DNA of 64,000 nt, from the NCBI GenBank assembly GCA_903922605.1, contig CAIXUG010000026.1, forward strand, positions 1 through 64,000, given 5' to 3'. Source of the DNA: an uncultured Verrucomicrobiota bacterium (lineage in GTDB: Bacteria; Verrucomicrobiota; Verrucomicrobiia; Limisphaerales; UBA9464). Position 1 is the stretch's first letter; each line of letters opens with the position of its first letter. The notes below the pieces were generated by a model, which did not search any database, was not told the DNA's origin, and worked only from the letters and a program-made list of their open reading frames with translations. Position numbers and translations under genes: made by a program. Positions 25,389 to 34,540 of the stretch are shown in pieces.

Positions 25389-26783
25389 TCATCCCATGCG
25401 ACCCCGTACCCGGCCCTTCTTGAGGAAGCCGTCATAGTGGCGCATGAGCAGGTAGGACTCCATCTGCCGCATCGTGTCGAGCAGCACGCCCACCGTGATG
25501 AGCATGGAAGTTCCACCGAAAAACTGGGCGACCGAGTAGTCGATGCCGACATACTTGGACAGCATGGTCGGGATGGTCGCGATGATCACGAGGAAGATCG
25601 CGCCGGCAAGCGTGATCCGGCTCATCGTGCGGTGCAAAAAGTCACTGGTCTGGACGCCCGGACGCACACCCGGGATGTAGCCGCCGTGCTTCTTCAAGTC
25701 GTCGGCCACCTGCAGCTCGTTAAACTGGGTCGCCACCCAGAAATACGAGAAGAACAGGATCATCAGCCCGAACAGGATCAGGTACAGCCAACCGTGTTCG
25801 GAGAGCATGATGCCCAGGCTCGTCAGGAACTTGACGTTGTACATGTCCCCGATCTTCGTGAAAATCAGGCTGGGGAACATCAGGATCGCCTGGGCGAAAA
25901 TGACGGGCATCACACCGGCGTAGTTGACGCGGAGCGGCATGAAGGACGTGCCACCCGAGAAAACCTTGCGACCCACGGCACGTTGGGCGTGCTGGACGGG
26001 AATCTTGCGTTGCGCCTGGGTGATCGCAATCACGGTCGCTACCACCACGGCGAGCGATCCGATCAGCAGAATGGCGGTCGGCCACCGGGCGGCGTGGGCC
26101 TTCATCTCAGGGTCCGTCGGAAAGAACATGACCTGCAGTGACTTCCCCGCCAGCGGCAAACGGGCCAAGATGCCGATCGTGATGATCAGGGAGACACCGT
26201 TGCCAACACCACGCTCGGTGATCTGTTCACCCAGCCACATCAGCAGGACGGTGGCAGTGGTCAAAATCGCGACCGTCTGAATCCGATACACCCAGAGGTT
26301 CGTATCGGGCGGAATCAGACTGCCAGAGAAACCCGAGAACGCCTTCTCCGGATGTTCCCAGCCGAGGGTCATGAACAGGCCCTGGCCGAGGCAGAGCAGA
26401 ACCGTCAGATAGCGTCCGTAGGCGATGATCTTCGCCCGGCCGCCCTCTTCACGGGACAGCTTGCTGAGCACCGGAATCACCGCGCTGAGGAGCTGGATGA
26501 TGATCGTTGCGCTGATGTAGGGCATGATGCCCAGCGAACCCACCGCGCACTTTTCCAAGGCGCCTCCGGTAAAGAGGCTGTAGAGCCCCACGACCGAGTT
26601 GGTGCCGGCGTTCTTGCTCTGGCTTTCAAAGAAAGCGGAAAGCGCGACGCCATCGAGGCCGGGAATCGGCGTCATGGCAATCAGCCGGCAAACGCCGAGC
26701 ACCAATGCCGTGAAGATGATCCGCGAACGCAGTTCGGGAATCTTGAAGCAGTTGGCGAAGGTCTGGAAAAGCTGGCTGAACAT
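25389..26783 (-). CDS. secY: Preprotein translocase subunit SecY
   Basis: Channel-forming subunit of the Sec translocon. The 464-residue product has about ten TM helices. It begins MFSQLFQTFANCFKIPELRSRI, carries the plug and pore-ring region (ALEKCAVGSLGIMPYISATIIIQLL), the cytoplasmic C5 loop with IPGVRPG, and the C-terminal RHYDGFLKKGRVRGR. It lies 23 bp after rplO as in most spc operons. Confidence 0.98.
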   Translation of the reverse strand: MFSQLFQTFANCFKIPELRSRIIFTALVLGVCRLIAMTPIPGLDGVALSAFFESQSKNAGTNSVVGLYSLFTGGALEKCAVGSLGIMPYISATIIIQLLSAVIPVLSKLSREEGGRAKIIAYGRYLTVLLCLGQGLFMTLGWEHPEKAFSGFSGSLIPPDTNLWVYRIQTVAILTTATVLLMWLGEQITERGVGNGVSLIITIGILARLPLAGKSLQVMFFPTDPEMKAHAARWPTAILLIGSLAVVVATVIAITQAQRKIPVQHAQRAVGRKVFSGGTSFMPLRVNYAGVMPVIFAQAILMFPSLIFTKIGDMYNVKFLTSLGIMLSEHGWLYLILFGLMILFFSYFWVATQFNELQVADDLKKHGGYIPGVRPGVQTSDFLHRTMSRITLAGAIFLVIIATIPTMLSKYVGIDYSVAQFFGGTSMLITVGVLLDTMRQMESYLLMRHYDGFLKKGRVRGRMG

Positions 26784-26806
26784 CGTGAGACGGGAGGTGT
26801 TGCCGC

Positions 26807-27259
26807 TCAGGCAACCACTTCGGCGGTGCCACCGAGCTTCTCAATGGCGGCTTTGGCGGAAGCGCTGAACTTGGCCGCCTTGACGTGCAGCTTCTTGGTC
26901 AGCTCGCCATCACCGAGGATCTTGATGCGGAGCTTCTTCTGGCCCCGGGCATTGCCCGAGTCACGAAGCACCGTCTCATCCACGGTCGCGCCCTCGTCAA
27001 AGGTGTCCAAAGCATCCAGATTCACCGGCAGATAGTCGGTGCGGAAGCGGGCGTTGTTGAAACCGCGCTTGGGGATGCGGCGGATCAGCGGCATCTGGCC
27101 GCCTTCGAAGCCGATACGGATCGAGCTGCCGGAACGGGCGGTCTGGCCCTTGCCACCGCGGCCGGAAGTTTTGCCGTGACCGCTGGACTCACCGCGACCG
27201 AGAATCTTCTTGCGGTGTTTCGCGCCCTCGGTGGGCTTGAGATTGTGGAGACGCATCAT
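26807..27259 (-). CDS. rplO: 50S ribosomal protein L15
   Basis: Late-assembly large-subunit protein. The 150-residue product begins MMRLHNLKPTEGAKHRKKILGRGESSGHGKTSGRGGKGQ, the Gly/Arg-rich N-terminal arm typical of L15, followed by the globular domain from about residue 65. It starts only 2 bp after the rpsE stop, which shows that rpmD (L30), normally found between them, is missing here. Confidence 0.98.
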   Translation of the reverse strand: MMRLHNLKPTEGAKHRKKILGRGESSGHGKTSGRGGKGQTARSGSSIRIGFEGGQMPLIRRIPKRGFNNARFRTDYLPVNLDALDTFDEGATVDETVLRDSGNARGQKKLRIKILGDGELTKKLHVKAAKFSASAKAAIEKLGGTAEVVA

Positions 27260-27261
27260 AC

Positions 27262-27969
27262 TCAGACTGCCTTCTTGTTAATACGGTGTTCCAGGCCACG
27301 GGCCTTCAGGATGTCCTCCCGGCGGCGGAGCTTGAGCAGGGCCTTGAGCGTGGCCTTGGCCACGTTGGCGGCGTTCTTCGAACCGAGCGACTTGGACAGG
27401 ATGTCCTTCACGCCGACGGATTCGACCACGGCGCGGACGGTTTTGCCGCAGATGAGACCGGTACCGGGGCTGGCCGGACGCAGGAGCACCTTGGCGCCGC
27501 CGAATTCGGAATAGGCCTCGTGGGGGATCGTGCTGTCCTTGAGCGAGACGCTGAGCATTCGGGAGCGGGCGTTTTCGCCGCCCTTGCGGATGGCGTCGCT
27601 CACTTCACCGCCCTTGCCCAGGCCGAGCCCGACATTGCCACGGCGGTCGCCGATGACGACGAGCGCGCTGAAGCTGAAACGGCGACCACCCTTGACGACC
27701 TTCGAGGAACGATTGATGAAAATCGTCTTCTCGGCAAAGTCGTCACTCTTGTTGTCACCCTGGTTGTCACGGCGCGGACCGCGGCGCGGACCGCCGCGAC
27801 CACCGCCGCCGCCACCATACCCGCCGCCGCCACCACCATAACCACCGCCGCCACCAGAATGTTGTCTGGCTTGGGGTGCCGCAGGTGCGGCAGGTGCAAC
27901 GGCCTCAGCAGGTGCGGCCGCAGCCACAGGTGCCTCGGATGGAGTCAGATTGTCTTTTTCGTCAGCCAC
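27262..27969 (-). CDS. rpsE: 30S ribosomal protein S5 with Ala/Pro and Gly-rich N-terminal extension
   Basis: Decoding-fidelity protein at the mRNA entrance. The S5 core starts near residue 78 (FAEKTIFINRSSKVVKGGRRFSFSALVVIGD) and is complete. About 75 extra residues precede it: first Ala/Pro-rich, then an almost pure Gly tract with Tyr spacers (about residues 39-58), then an Arg/Gly patch (RGGPRRGPRR) like RNA-binding RGG boxes. Length is 235 residues against about 166 in E. coli. The low-complexity tract is coded with few codon types, so it may vary in length by slippage. Confidence 0.96.
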   Translation of the reverse strand: MADEKDNLTPSEAPVAAAAPAEAVAPAAPAAPQARQHSGGGGGYGGGGGGYGGGGGGRGGPRRGPRRDNQGDNKSDDFAEKTIFINRSSKVVKGGRRFSFSALVVIGDRRGNVGLGLGKGGEVSDAIRKGGENARSRMLSVSLKDSTIPHEAYSEFGGAKVLLRPASPGTGLICGKTVRAVVESVGVKDILSKSLGSKNAANVAKATLKALLKLRRREDILKARGLEHRINKKAV

Positions 27970-27989
27970 TTTGGAATCCTCCGTGCAGG

Positions 27990-28352
27990 TTAAAACTTGA
28001 GGCCGGCTTCACGCGCGGCATCCGCCAGCGCCTTGACCTTGCCATGATACTTGGCCGAGCCGCGGTCGAAAACGACCGTCTCGACACCCTTGGCCTTGGC
28101 GGCCTCGGCGGCCGCCTTGCCCACGATCGCCGCGGAGACGACATTCGCGCCCTTGACCCCGGCCGGAGCGGTCTTGGCGGTCGTGCTGACCGCCGCCACC
28201 GTGCGACCGACGCTGTCGTCGATGAACTGGACGTGGATGTGACGGCCCGTGAACTTGACGCTCATACGGGGGCGTTCGGCGCTGCCAGCCACCTTCTTGC
28301 GGACCCGCCAGTGACGAAGCTGGGACAGGCGTTGTTTATGCTCGGTTCTCAT
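27990..28352 (-). CDS. rplR: 50S ribosomal protein L18
   Basis: 5S rRNA-binding protein of the central protuberance. The 120-residue product begins [32 protein letters not shown], the basic arm that contacts 5S rRNA, and ends [16 protein letters not shown] as in the family. It lies 36 bp after rplF and 20 bp before rpsE. Confidence 0.98.
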   Translation of the reverse strand: MRTEHKQRLSQLRHWRVRKKVAGSAERPRMSVKFTGRHIHVQFIDDSVGRTVAAVSTTAKTAPAGVKGANVVSAAIVGKAAAEAAKAKGVETVVFDRGSAKYHGKVKALADAAREAGLKF

Positions 28353-28388
28353 TCTGCGAACGAAATTTCAGGTTCTGTGTCCGTCGGC

Positions 28389-28925
28389 TTACTGAACGGT
28401 CTTGCCTTCCTTGCGGACGACCTTCTCGCCCGCATAACGGACACCCTTGCCCTTGTAAGGCTCGGGGGGATAGTAGCTGCGGATTTCCGCGGCCACACGG
28501 CCGACGGTTTCCTTGTCCGCGCCGTCAATGGTCAGCTTGGTGTTCTCCTCGACCGTCACCTTGATGCCGGCGGGGATGGGATAGAGGATCGGATGGCTGA
28601 AGCCGAGGGAGAGGTTGACCACGGCCCCCTGCACGGCGGCCTTGAAGCCGACGCCCTGGATCTCCAGCTTCTTCTGGAAGCCGTCGCTCACACCCTTGAC
28701 CATGTTGTTGATCAGGGCGCGCGCCAGGCCGTGCATGGCCCGGGCCTGCGAAGTTTCACCGGTGCGCTCCACCTTCACGTTGGTGCCGTCCACCTTCGCG
28801 GAGGTCTGGGCCGGGAGGCCGAGTTCCAGCTTGCCCTTCGGGCCTTCGGCGAACACACGGTTCCCAGTGACGGTCACCTTGACCTTGGCGGGGATAGCAA
28901 CCGGAGATTTACCAATACGGGACAT
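28389..28925 (-). CDS. rplF: 50S ribosomal protein L6
   Basis: Large-subunit protein next to the factor-binding site, made of two similar domains (about residues 1-80 and 83-170). The 178-residue product starts MSRIGKSPVAIPAKVKVTV, a perfect family N-terminus. The frame stays open 50 codons upstream into rpsH, so the longer reading is rejected. The C-terminal signature EPYKGKGVRYAGE is present. It starts 13 bp after rpsH. Confidence 0.98.
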   Translation of the reverse strand: MSRIGKSPVAIPAKVKVTVTGNRVFAEGPKGKLELGLPAQTSAKVDGTNVKVERTGETSQARAMHGLARALINNMVKGVSDGFQKKLEIQGVGFKAAVQGAVVNLSLGFSHPILYPIPAGIKVTVEENTKLTIDGADKETVGRVAAEIRSYYPPEPYKGKGVRYAGEKVVRKEGKTVQ

Positions 28926-28938
28926 ACGAAAATTCCTT

Positions 28939-29334
28939 TTACCAAACGTAGCAAACGAGTTCGCCACCGACGTTCTCCCTGCGGGCCTGCGAGTCGGACA
29001 GGATGCCCTTCGGGGTCGAAAGGATGGCCACGCCGAGACCGCCGAGAACGCGGGGGATTTCAGTGCTGCACACATAGCGGCGCAGCCCGGGCGTGCTGAC
29101 CTGCTTGAGGCCGACGATCACATTGCGGCGGCCCTGATACTTGAGGGAAAGCTTGAGCTGCTTGACCGGCGTGCCGGCCGCGCCCTCCACGGAGACGCTC
29201 GAGATATAGCCCTCGTCCTTGAGAATCTGGGCGATGGACTCCTTCATCTTGGAGTGCGGCATCAGCACTTCGGCGTGCTGGGCCAGCCCCGCGTTGCGGA
29301 TGCGGGTCAGAAAATCGGAAATGGGATCTTGCAT
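28939..29334 (-). CDS. rpsH: 30S ribosomal protein S8
   Basis: Binds the central domain of 16S rRNA; in E. coli it also represses the spc operon. The 131-residue product begins MQDPISDFLTRIRNAGLAQHAEV and ends SDSQARRENVGGELVCYVW, matching the family at both ends. It lies 12 bp after rpsN and 13 bp before rplF. Confidence 0.98.
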   Translation of the reverse strand: MQDPISDFLTRIRNAGLAQHAEVLMPHSKMKESIAQILKDEGYISSVSVEGAAGTPVKQLKLSLKYQGRRNVIVGLKQVSTPGLRRYVCSTEIPRVLGGLGVAILSTPKGILSDSQARRENVGGELVCYVW

Positions 29335-29346
29335 GGCGCGTAAATG

Positions 29347-29616
29347 TTACCAGCTGGCCTTGATGACACCCGGGATGAGGCCGTTCAGCGCGGCCTCACG
29401 GAAGGTGAGGCGCGAGCAGCCGTACTTGCGGAGGTAGCCACGACGGCGGCCGCTGAACTTGCAGCGGTTGACGACGCGGACCGGGCTCGCGTTCTTGGGC
29501 AGCTTCGACAGGCCGGCGTAGTCGCCCTTGGCCTTCAGCTCGGCGCGCAGGGTGGCGAACTTCTTCACCGTCTCGGTCTTCTTCTTGTTGCGTTCCAGCC
29601 AGGATTTTTTGGCCAT
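29347..29616 (-). CDS. rpsN: 30S ribosomal protein S14 (zinc-independent form)
   Basis: Head protein of the 30S subunit. The 89-residue product is the long C-minus form: no CXXC pair is present, and the family C-terminus [23 protein letters not shown] is intact. It lies between rplE (22 bp) and rpsH (12 bp), the usual spc order. L36 in the same block is the zinc-binding form. Confidence 0.98.
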   Translation of the reverse strand: MAKKSWLERNKKKTETVKKFATLRAELKAKGDYAGLSKLPKNASPVRVVNRCKFSGRRRGYLRKYGCSRLTFREAALNGLIPGVIKASW

Positions 29617-29638
29617 AGGTGTGTCTGTTGGAAAAAAG

Positions 29639-30178
29639 TTACTTCGCGAACGGCATGCCCATGAGCTTCAGGAGATCATAGGCTTCCTCGTTGTTTTTCG
29701 CGCTGGTGACGATGGTGATGTCCATGCCCTGCTGCCGCTTGATCTTGTCGAGCTCGATCTCGGGGAAGATGGTCTGGTCGGGCAGGCCCATCGAGAAGCT
29801 GCCGCGGCCGTCGAACTGCCGGGGCGAGATGCCACGGAAATCGCGGATGCGCGGGAGCGAGGCGGTCACAAGCCGGTCAAAGAACTCGTACATCGCCTCG
29901 CGGCGAAGCGTGACGCGGCAGCCGATCGGCTGGCCCTCGCGGAGCTTGAAGCTCGCCACGCTCTTCTTGGACTTGCTGATCACGGGCTTGCGGCCGGTGA
30001 TCGCGGAAAGATCCTTGACGGCTTCCTCGAGGGAACCCTTTTCCGCCGAGCTGTTCACGCCCATGTTGACGACGATCTTCTCGATGCGGGGAATCTGGTG
30101 AACGTTCGTGTAGCCGCGCTTTTCCTTCAGCGCTGGCACCACTTCCGAAACGTATTTCGTGTAAAGACGGGGCTTCAT
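29639..30178 (-). CDS. rplE: 50S ribosomal protein L5
   Basis: 5S rRNA-binding protein that touches the P-site tRNA and bridges to the 30S head. The 179-residue product begins [20 protein letters not shown] and contains the family signature ([20 protein letters not shown]) and the C-terminal [19 protein letters not shown]. Length and order (4 bp after rplX) are standard. Confidence 0.98.
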   Translation of the reverse strand: MKPRLYTKYVSEVVPALKEKRGYTNVHQIPRIEKIVVNMGVNSSAEKGSLEEAVKDLSAITGRKPVISKSKKSVASFKLREGQPIGCRVTLRREAMYEFFDRLVTASLPRIRDFRGISPRQFDGRGSFSMGLPDQTIFPEIELDKIKRQQGMDITIVTSAKNNEEAYDLLKLMGMPFAK

Positions 30179-30182
30179 TTAC

Positions 30183-30518
30183 TCAGGCGGTCTTGGCGGT
30201 TTTCGTCGCCTGCTTGTTGCTGCGGCGCTCGTATTCGTCGGCCTTCATCACGTTCGAGACGTGAATCGGCCCTTCCAGCCAGAGCAGTCCGCCCTGCGGA
30301 TTCTGCTGGCTCTTGGGCAGGTGGTGCAGCATGGGCTTCACCAGGCGACGCTTGTCGTCGTTATCCTTGCTGCGCTCGTCGGTGCCCTCGAGGACAACCG
30401 TGAGCTTCTTGGTGATGACGCGGGCGATCTTGCCGCGACGGCCTTTGGCCGAACCGGCGATAACGACCACTTCGTCACCACTGCGAACGTGAAATTTGAT
30501 TGGCTTCTCCACCTTCAT
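30183..30518 (-). CDS. rplX: 50S ribosomal protein L24
   Basis: Assembly initiator that binds the 5' domain of 23S rRNA near the tunnel exit. The 111-residue product has the KOW motif at residues 13-40 (GDEVVVIAGSAKGRRGKIARV), followed by the L24 C-terminal part and a Lys/Thr-rich tail. It lies 14 bp after rplN. Confidence 0.97.
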   Translation of the reverse strand: MKVEKPIKFHVRSGDEVVVIAGSAKGRRGKIARVITKKLTVVLEGTDERSKDNDDKRRLVKPMLHHLPKSQQNPQGGLLWLEGPIHVSNVMKADEYERRSNKQATKTAKTA

Positions 30519-30532
30519 GGCTGGTTTGGTCT

Positions 30533-30898
30533 TCAGATCACCTCGGGGGCGAGGGAAATGATTTTCATGAACTTCTTGTCCCGCAGCTCGCGCGCCACCG
30601 GGCCGAAAATGCGGGTACCCTTCGGGTTGTTTTCCTTGTCGATGATCACCACCGCGTTGCGGTCGAACCGGACGTAGGAGCCGTCGGCGCGGCGGGTGAT
30701 GTTCCGGGTGCGGACCACCACGGCGTTCTGCACTTCACCCTTCTTCACGGTGCCATCCGGAGCGGCCTCCTTGATGTGCACCTTGATGACGTCGCCGATG
30801 GCGGCGTAGCGTTGATTGCGGCCGATGACGCCAATCACCCATGCCAGTTTGGCACCGGTGTTGTCCGCCACGTCAGCGCTGGAACGAATCTGGAGCAT
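30533..30898 (-). CDS. rplN: 50S ribosomal protein L14
   Basis: Highly conserved beta-barrel protein at the subunit interface and the docking site of the silencing factor RsfS. The 121-residue product begins [24 protein letters not shown] and contains the signature [29 protein letters not shown] in its central and C-terminal part. It lies 14 bp after rpsQ. Confidence 0.98.
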   Translation of the reverse strand: MLQIRSSADVADNTGAKLAWVIGVIGRNQRYAAIGDVIKVHIKEAAPDGTVKKGEVQNAVVVRTRNITRRADGSYVRFDRNAVVIIDKENNPKGTRIFGPVARELRDKKFMKIISLAPEVI

Positions 30899-30912
30899 AA
30901 AATCTTCTCAGT

Positions 30913-31200
30913 TCAGGCCTGGGCCTTGGCGGTGCCGTCGTTGTTGAGGACCTCAACCAGCCGCCAGCACTTGGTCTTGGAAAGCGGGCGGGTCTCCTGG
31001 ATGCGGACGAGGTCGCCGACCGACGCCTGCTCCTGCTCGTCGTGGGCGTACAGCTTTTTAAAGCTGGTCACGACCTTCTTGTAGCGCGGGTGCTGGAAGC
31101 GGCGTTCGACACGGACAACGATGGTTTTCGCCATCTTGTCGGAAACAACCTCTCCCACACGCTCTTTGCGGTGGCCACGGACTAGTGTTTGCTCAGCCAT
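30913..31200 (-). CDS. rpsQ: 30S ribosomal protein S17
   Basis: Primary 16S rRNA-binding OB-fold protein. The 95-residue product contains [19 protein letters not shown] near the N-terminus and the signature [23 protein letters not shown] in the second half, as in the family. It lies 6 bp after rpmC and 14 bp before rplN. Confidence 0.98.
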   Translation of the reverse strand: MAEQTLVRGHRKERVGEVVSDKMAKTIVVRVERRFQHPRYKKVVTSFKKLYAHDEQEQASVGDLVRIQETRPLSKTKCWRLVEVLNNDGTAKAQA

Positions 31201-31206
31201 ACTTCG

Positions 31207-31431
31207 TCAAGCTTTCGGGGCGGCGGTAGTGGCCGACTGGTGCTTCTTGCGCAGCTCAGTCAGGCGCGTCTGGCAACGGGCGATTTCTTTGCGGATTTCG
31301 CGGATGCGATGCGGTTTTTCCAACCGTGCGGTCGCCTTCTGCAGGCGCAGGTTGAAGAGCTCCTGCCGGAGCTCGGAATCCTTCGCGCGCAGCTCCGGAT
31401 ACGTCAGATCGGTCAATGCAGTGGTGGCCAT
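31207..31431 (-). CDS. rpmC: 50S ribosomal protein L29
   Basis: Coiled-coil protein at the tunnel exit and part of the docking site for trigger factor and SRP. The 74-residue product starts MATTALTDLTYPELRAKDSELRQ and carries the family core (ELFNLRLQKATARLEKPHRIREIRKEIARCQT). The open frame runs 35 codons upstream into rplP and is rejected because it lacks family similarity. It starts 10 bp after rplP. Confidence 0.97.
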   Translation of the reverse strand: MATTALTDLTYPELRAKDSELRQELFNLRLQKATARLEKPHRIREIRKEIARCQTRLTELRKKHQSATTAAPKA

Positions 31432-31441
31432 GGTCGGTTCC

Positions 31442-31861
31442 TCAAGCCAGCTTCCGCCGGACAATAAACTTCGTTGAGATCGGCAGCTTGGTGGAGGCGA
31501 GGCGCATCGCTTCGCGGGCCACCACCTCGGGCACACCGTCCACCTCGAACAGGATGTTCGCCGGGCGGATCACCGCCACCCAGGACTCCACCGCGCCCTT
31601 GCCGGTGCCCATGCGGACTTCCAGCGGCTTCTTGGTGAAGCTCTTGTCGGGGAAGATGCGGATCCACACCTTGCCGCGGCGCTTCATGTAGCGGGTGACC
31701 GCCACGCGGGCCGCTTCAATCTGCTTGGTGTCGAGCCAGCAGCGCTCCAGCGCCTGCAAGCCGTATTCGCCAAATGCGACCGCATTTCCGCGGGACGCGA
31801 GCCCCGTGCGGTGGCCGCGATGCATCTTGCGATACTTAACTCTGGCGGGCATCAATGCCAT
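31442..31861 (-). CDS. rplP: 50S ribosomal protein L16
   Basis: Late-assembly protein next to the A- and P-site tRNAs. The 139-residue product begins [20 protein letters not shown] and ends FIVRRKLA, typical of L16. The basic tip loop and [15 protein letters not shown] are conserved. It lies 32 bp after rpsC and 10 bp before rpmC. Confidence 0.98.
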   Translation of the reverse strand: MALMPARVKYRKMHRGHRTGLASRGNAVAFGEYGLQALERCWLDTKQIEAARVAVTRYMKRRGKVWIRIFPDKSFTKKPLEVRMGTGKGAVESWVAVIRPANILFEVDGVPEVVAREAMRLASTKLPISTKFIVRRKLA

Positions 31862-31893
31862 AATCTCGATCTCCTACTCTAAAAATGGGTTGG

Positions 31894-32577
31894 TTACTTG
31901 ACGGGGGCCGGAGCACTGGCTTCGGCCGGCTTGGCGGCCGGAACGGCTGACTTCTTGATCTCGCCCTTGCAGATCCAGCACTTGATGCCGAGCTTGCCGT
32001 ACATGGTCTTCGCCTCGGCGAAGCCGTAGTCGATGTTGGCCCGCAGGGTGTGCAGCGGCACGCTGCCTTCGTGATAGGTCTCCGTCCGGGAAAGTTCGGC
32101 GCCACCGAGGCGGCCCGAGCAGCGGATCTTGATGCCCTCGGCACCGAAATCCTTGGCGGTCTGCAGCGCCTTCTTCATCGCGCGGCGGAAGGAAATGCGG
32201 CGCTCGAGCTGGATCGCGACGTTTTCCGCCACGAGCTGGGCATCCGTTTCCGGCTGCTTGATCTCCTGGATGTCGACGTACACTTCCTTGCCCGTGAGCT
32301 TGGAGAGCTCTTCCTTGAGTTTGTCGATTTCCGAGCCCTTGCGCCCGATGACGACCCCGGGGCGGGCGGTGAAAATGGTGACGCGGCAGCGGGAGGCGGC
32401 GCGTTCGATGTTGATCCGCGGCACGGAGGCGGACTCGAGCTTCTTCTTCAGGGTCTCGCGGATGAGGCGATCCTCCTGCAGCAGTGCGCCGAAGTCCTTG
32501 TTCGGCGAGAACCACTTGGACCGCCAGTCCCGGTTGACGGGGATGCGGAAGCCGATTGGATTGGTTTTCTGGCCCAT
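31894..32577 (-). CDS. rpsC: 30S ribosomal protein S3
   Basis: Forms the mRNA entry channel with S4 and S5. The 227-residue product begins [20 protein letters not shown], has the type II KH domain with the GRKG-type loop ([10 protein letters not shown], near residue 75), and the C-terminal domain with [15 protein letters not shown]. It ends in a short Ala/Pro/Lys tail that resembles the compositions seen in S11 and L17 here. It starts 4 bp after rplV. Confidence 0.98.
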   Translation of the reverse strand: MGQKTNPIGFRIPVNRDWRSKWFSPNKDFGALLQEDRLIRETLKKKLESASVPRINIERAASRCRVTIFTARPGVVIGRKGSEIDKLKEELSKLTGKEVYVDIQEIKQPETDAQLVAENVAIQLERRISFRRAMKKALQTAKDFGAEGIKIRCSGRLGGAELSRTETYHEGSVPLHTLRANIDYGFAEAKTMYGKLGIKCWICKGEIKKSAVPAAKPAEASAPAPVK

Positions 32578-32581
32578 ACGC

Positions 32582-32923
32582 TTACTTGTCCGACTTGTCG
32601 GTGAGAACGATTTTGATGTGGCAGCTCCGCTTGATGACCGGGCCGGCGGAACCGCGGGCCTTCGGGGTGAAGCGCTTGATGCTGCGTGCGGTCAGGGCAT
32701 GCGCCTCGCTGATCACGAGCAGTTCCGGCTTGAGACCGTGGTTGTTTTCCGCGTTGGCGATCGCCGACTTCAGGGTCTTGGCGACGACCACGGCCGCCTT
32801 GCGGGGCACAAAGTGGAGCGTGGCGAGCGCCTCCATGGCGTTCATGCCACGCACCTGGCGCACGACCTCGCGCGCCTTCTGGGCGGACATCCGAAAATTG
32901 CGATAAATGGCGCTGACTTCCAT
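32582..32923 (-). CDS. rplV: 50S ribosomal protein L22
   Basis: Tunnel-wall protein whose beta-hairpin reaches the exit-tunnel constriction. The 113-residue product begins [26 protein letters not shown] and carries the hairpin with [24 protein letters not shown]. It lies 15 bp after rpsS and 4 bp before rpsC. Confidence 0.98.
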   Translation of the reverse strand: MEVSAIYRNFRMSAQKAREVVRQVRGMNAMEALATLHFVPRKAAVVVAKTLKSAIANAENNHGLKPELLVISEAHALTARSIKRFTPKARGSAGPVIKRSCHIKIVLTDKSDK

Positions 32924-32938
32924 GGTGTCTCCCTTGAA

Positions 32939-33220
32939 CTACTTGGCTTCCGCCTTGGCGGTGTGGGCGCCGTGTTTCTTGAACGTGCGGGTGAATGAAA
33001 ACTCACCCAGCTTGTGGCCCACCATGTTTTCGGTGACGAACACCGCGTTAAACACCTTGCCGTTGTGAACGTTGAACGTGAGCCCCACGAAATCAGGGGT
33101 GATCATCGAACGCCGCGACCAGGTCTTGATCGGCAGCTTCGACTTTACCGCCTTGGCCTTTTCGACCTTGGTCAGCAGATGCTGGTCCACAAACGGACCC
33201 TTTTTAAGCGAGCGTCCCAT
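32939..33220 (-). CDS. rpsS: 30S ribosomal protein S19
   Basis: Head protein forming a complex with S13. The 93-residue product begins [20 protein letters not shown] and contains [24 protein letters not shown] and [15 protein letters not shown], all family hallmarks. It lies 4 bp after rplB. Confidence 0.98.
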   Translation of the reverse strand: MGRSLKKGPFVDQHLLTKVEKAKAVKSKLPIKTWSRRSMITPDFVGLTFNVHNGKVFNAVFVTENMVGHKLGEFSFTRTFKKHGAHTAKAEAK

Positions 33221-33224
33221 ACGA

Positions 33225-34073
33225 TTACTTGTGCTTCATCGGCCGACCATCGCGACGAACGAGGATGAACCGGTTGGAAAGTTTGTGCTTGTTGCGCGTG
33301 CGCTTGCCCTTGGCGAGCTTGCCCCACGGCGACATGAGATGCTGGCGACCGCCACCACCCTTGGATTTGCCTTGGCCGCCACCGTTGGGGTGATCGACCG
33401 GGTTGCGCACCATACCACGGCTCATCGGGCGCTTGCCGAGATTGATATTCCGGCCGGCCTTGCCGAGAACCACGTTCTCCCACTGCGCGTTGCCGACCTG
33501 GCCGATGGTCGCGAGGCACTTCTCGTTGATCCGGCGGATTTCGCCGGAAGGCAGGCGGACCTGCGCATAGCCCTCGTCACGTGACATCAGGGTGGCAAAC
33601 GTGCCCGCCGAACGGACGATCTGGGCACCACGACCGGGCAGCAGCTCAACGCTGTGAATGCTCACGCCAACCGGAATGTTGCCCAGCGGCAGGGCGTTGC
33701 CCACGGTCGGAGGAGCGGTCGGGCCGCTCATCAGGGAATCGCCCACCTTGAGGCCGTCGGGGGCCACGATGTAGGTCTTCACCTGGTCGGCGTACTCGAG
33801 CAGGGCGATACGGGCACTGCGACCCGGATCGTATTCGATCGCGACCACCTTGGCCTCCACGCCGAATTTCTTCCGCTTGAAGTCCAGGATACGGATCTTC
33901 TGCTTGTGGCCGCCACCAATCGCACGCGCCGTAATCCGGCCGTAATTGTTGCGCCCACCAGTCTTCTTCTTGGTATATACGAGCGAACGTTCCGGCGTCG
34001 TCTTGGTGACGTCCGAAAAGTCCTGAACGGTAATATACCGCTGAGACGGCGTTAACGGTCTAAACGTTTTCAC
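33225..34073 (-). CDS. rplB: 50S ribosomal protein L2, GTG start
   Basis: Essential protein for subunit association and peptidyl-transferase activity. The 282-residue product is complete: [15 protein letters not shown] at the start, the two beta-barrel domains, and the C-terminal [18 protein letters not shown]. The family usually reads VDHPHGGG; the first His is kept and the second is Asn here. The frame is open 82 codons upstream but has no L2-like sequence there and no ATG near the conserved start. The GTG at 34073 (GTGAAAACGTTT) is therefore the likely start, without a clear ribosome-binding site. It is the first gene of the block; rplC, rplD, rplW and rpsJ are not upstream. Confidence 0.95.
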   Translation of the reverse strand: MKTFRPLTPSQRYITVQDFSDVTKTTPERSLVYTKKKTGGRNNYGRITARAIGGGHKQKIRILDFKRKKFGVEAKVVAIEYDPGRSARIALLEYADQVKTYIVAPDGLKVGDSLMSGPTAPPTVGNALPLGNIPVGVSIHSVELLPGRGAQIVRSAGTFATLMSRDEGYAQVRLPSGEIRRINEKCLATIGQVGNAQWENVVLGKAGRNINLGKRPMSRGMVRNPVDHPNGGGQGKSKGGGGRQHLMSPWGKLAKGKRTRNKHKLSNRFILVRRDGRPMKHK

Positions 34074-34131
34074 AGCAAAAAATACACAATCACGGAGCGG
34101 AGCTCTCGTGGGGCCCGGCCATAATTCCCGT

Positions 34132-34169
34132 GCCGCAAGGTGCGGCTTGGTTGTCGGCCGAACCGACAA
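34132..34169 (-). promoter_or_regulatory. Two adjacent hairpins in the rplB leader
   Basis: On the minus strand TTGTCGG/CCGACAA (34151-34157 and 34163-34169) and GCCGCA/TGCGGC (34132-34137 and 34141-34146) form two short hairpins in tandem. They lie between the candidate promoter and the rplB start. Ribosomal-protein leaders often use such structures for feedback control. The role here is inferred. Confidence 0.4.
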
Positions 34170-34204
34170 TTGTTTCCTCCGATTAGGGATGAAACGGAGC
34201 GCAG

Positions 34205-34232
34205 AGCTTAGAAATCGGGGGCTTCCGTGCAA
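34205..34232 (-). promoter_or_regulatory. Candidate sigma70 promoter of the ribosomal block
   Basis: Reading the minus strand, TTGCAC (34227-34232) and TAAGCT (34205-34210) are 16 bp apart, a fair -35/-10 pair about 130 bp before rplB. It is a by-eye match only. The whole 34074-34540 gap otherwise holds no supported gene. Confidence 0.3.
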
Positions 34233-34540
34233 TACTTTTTTGGAAGTTTTTTCGGATACACCACCTTCCGCCGTTGGCTCATCCGTTAAAATGCTCATTT
34301 TTCCTGAGCGTTTACGCAAATCTCATCCCGCCCCTCCGTTGCGGCGATTTTTCTCAAACATTCCACAACTGTCCCTGCCGGACGCATTCAGCGGATGAAC
34401 AGCCATCCGGCGAATTTTCTCTGACTGCTCACGGTTTCGGCCATTTCAGATTTTGGTTTTCGGGTTGTTCAGGCCGAATTCTGCCGAATCACCGATCCGC
34501 AGGCTTCCACCAAACACCCAATTCGATTTATCTGACCGTC

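Noticed and set aside
33225-34319. Longer L2 reading beginning at 34319
   Set aside because: The extra 82 residues have no L2 similarity and run through the leader hairpins; the conserved start coincides with a GTG.
34274-34540. N-terminal 89 codons of the haem-dehydrogenase frame
   Set aside because: The signal peptide starts at the ATG at 34541; the upstream codons lie in the non-coding region shared with rplB.
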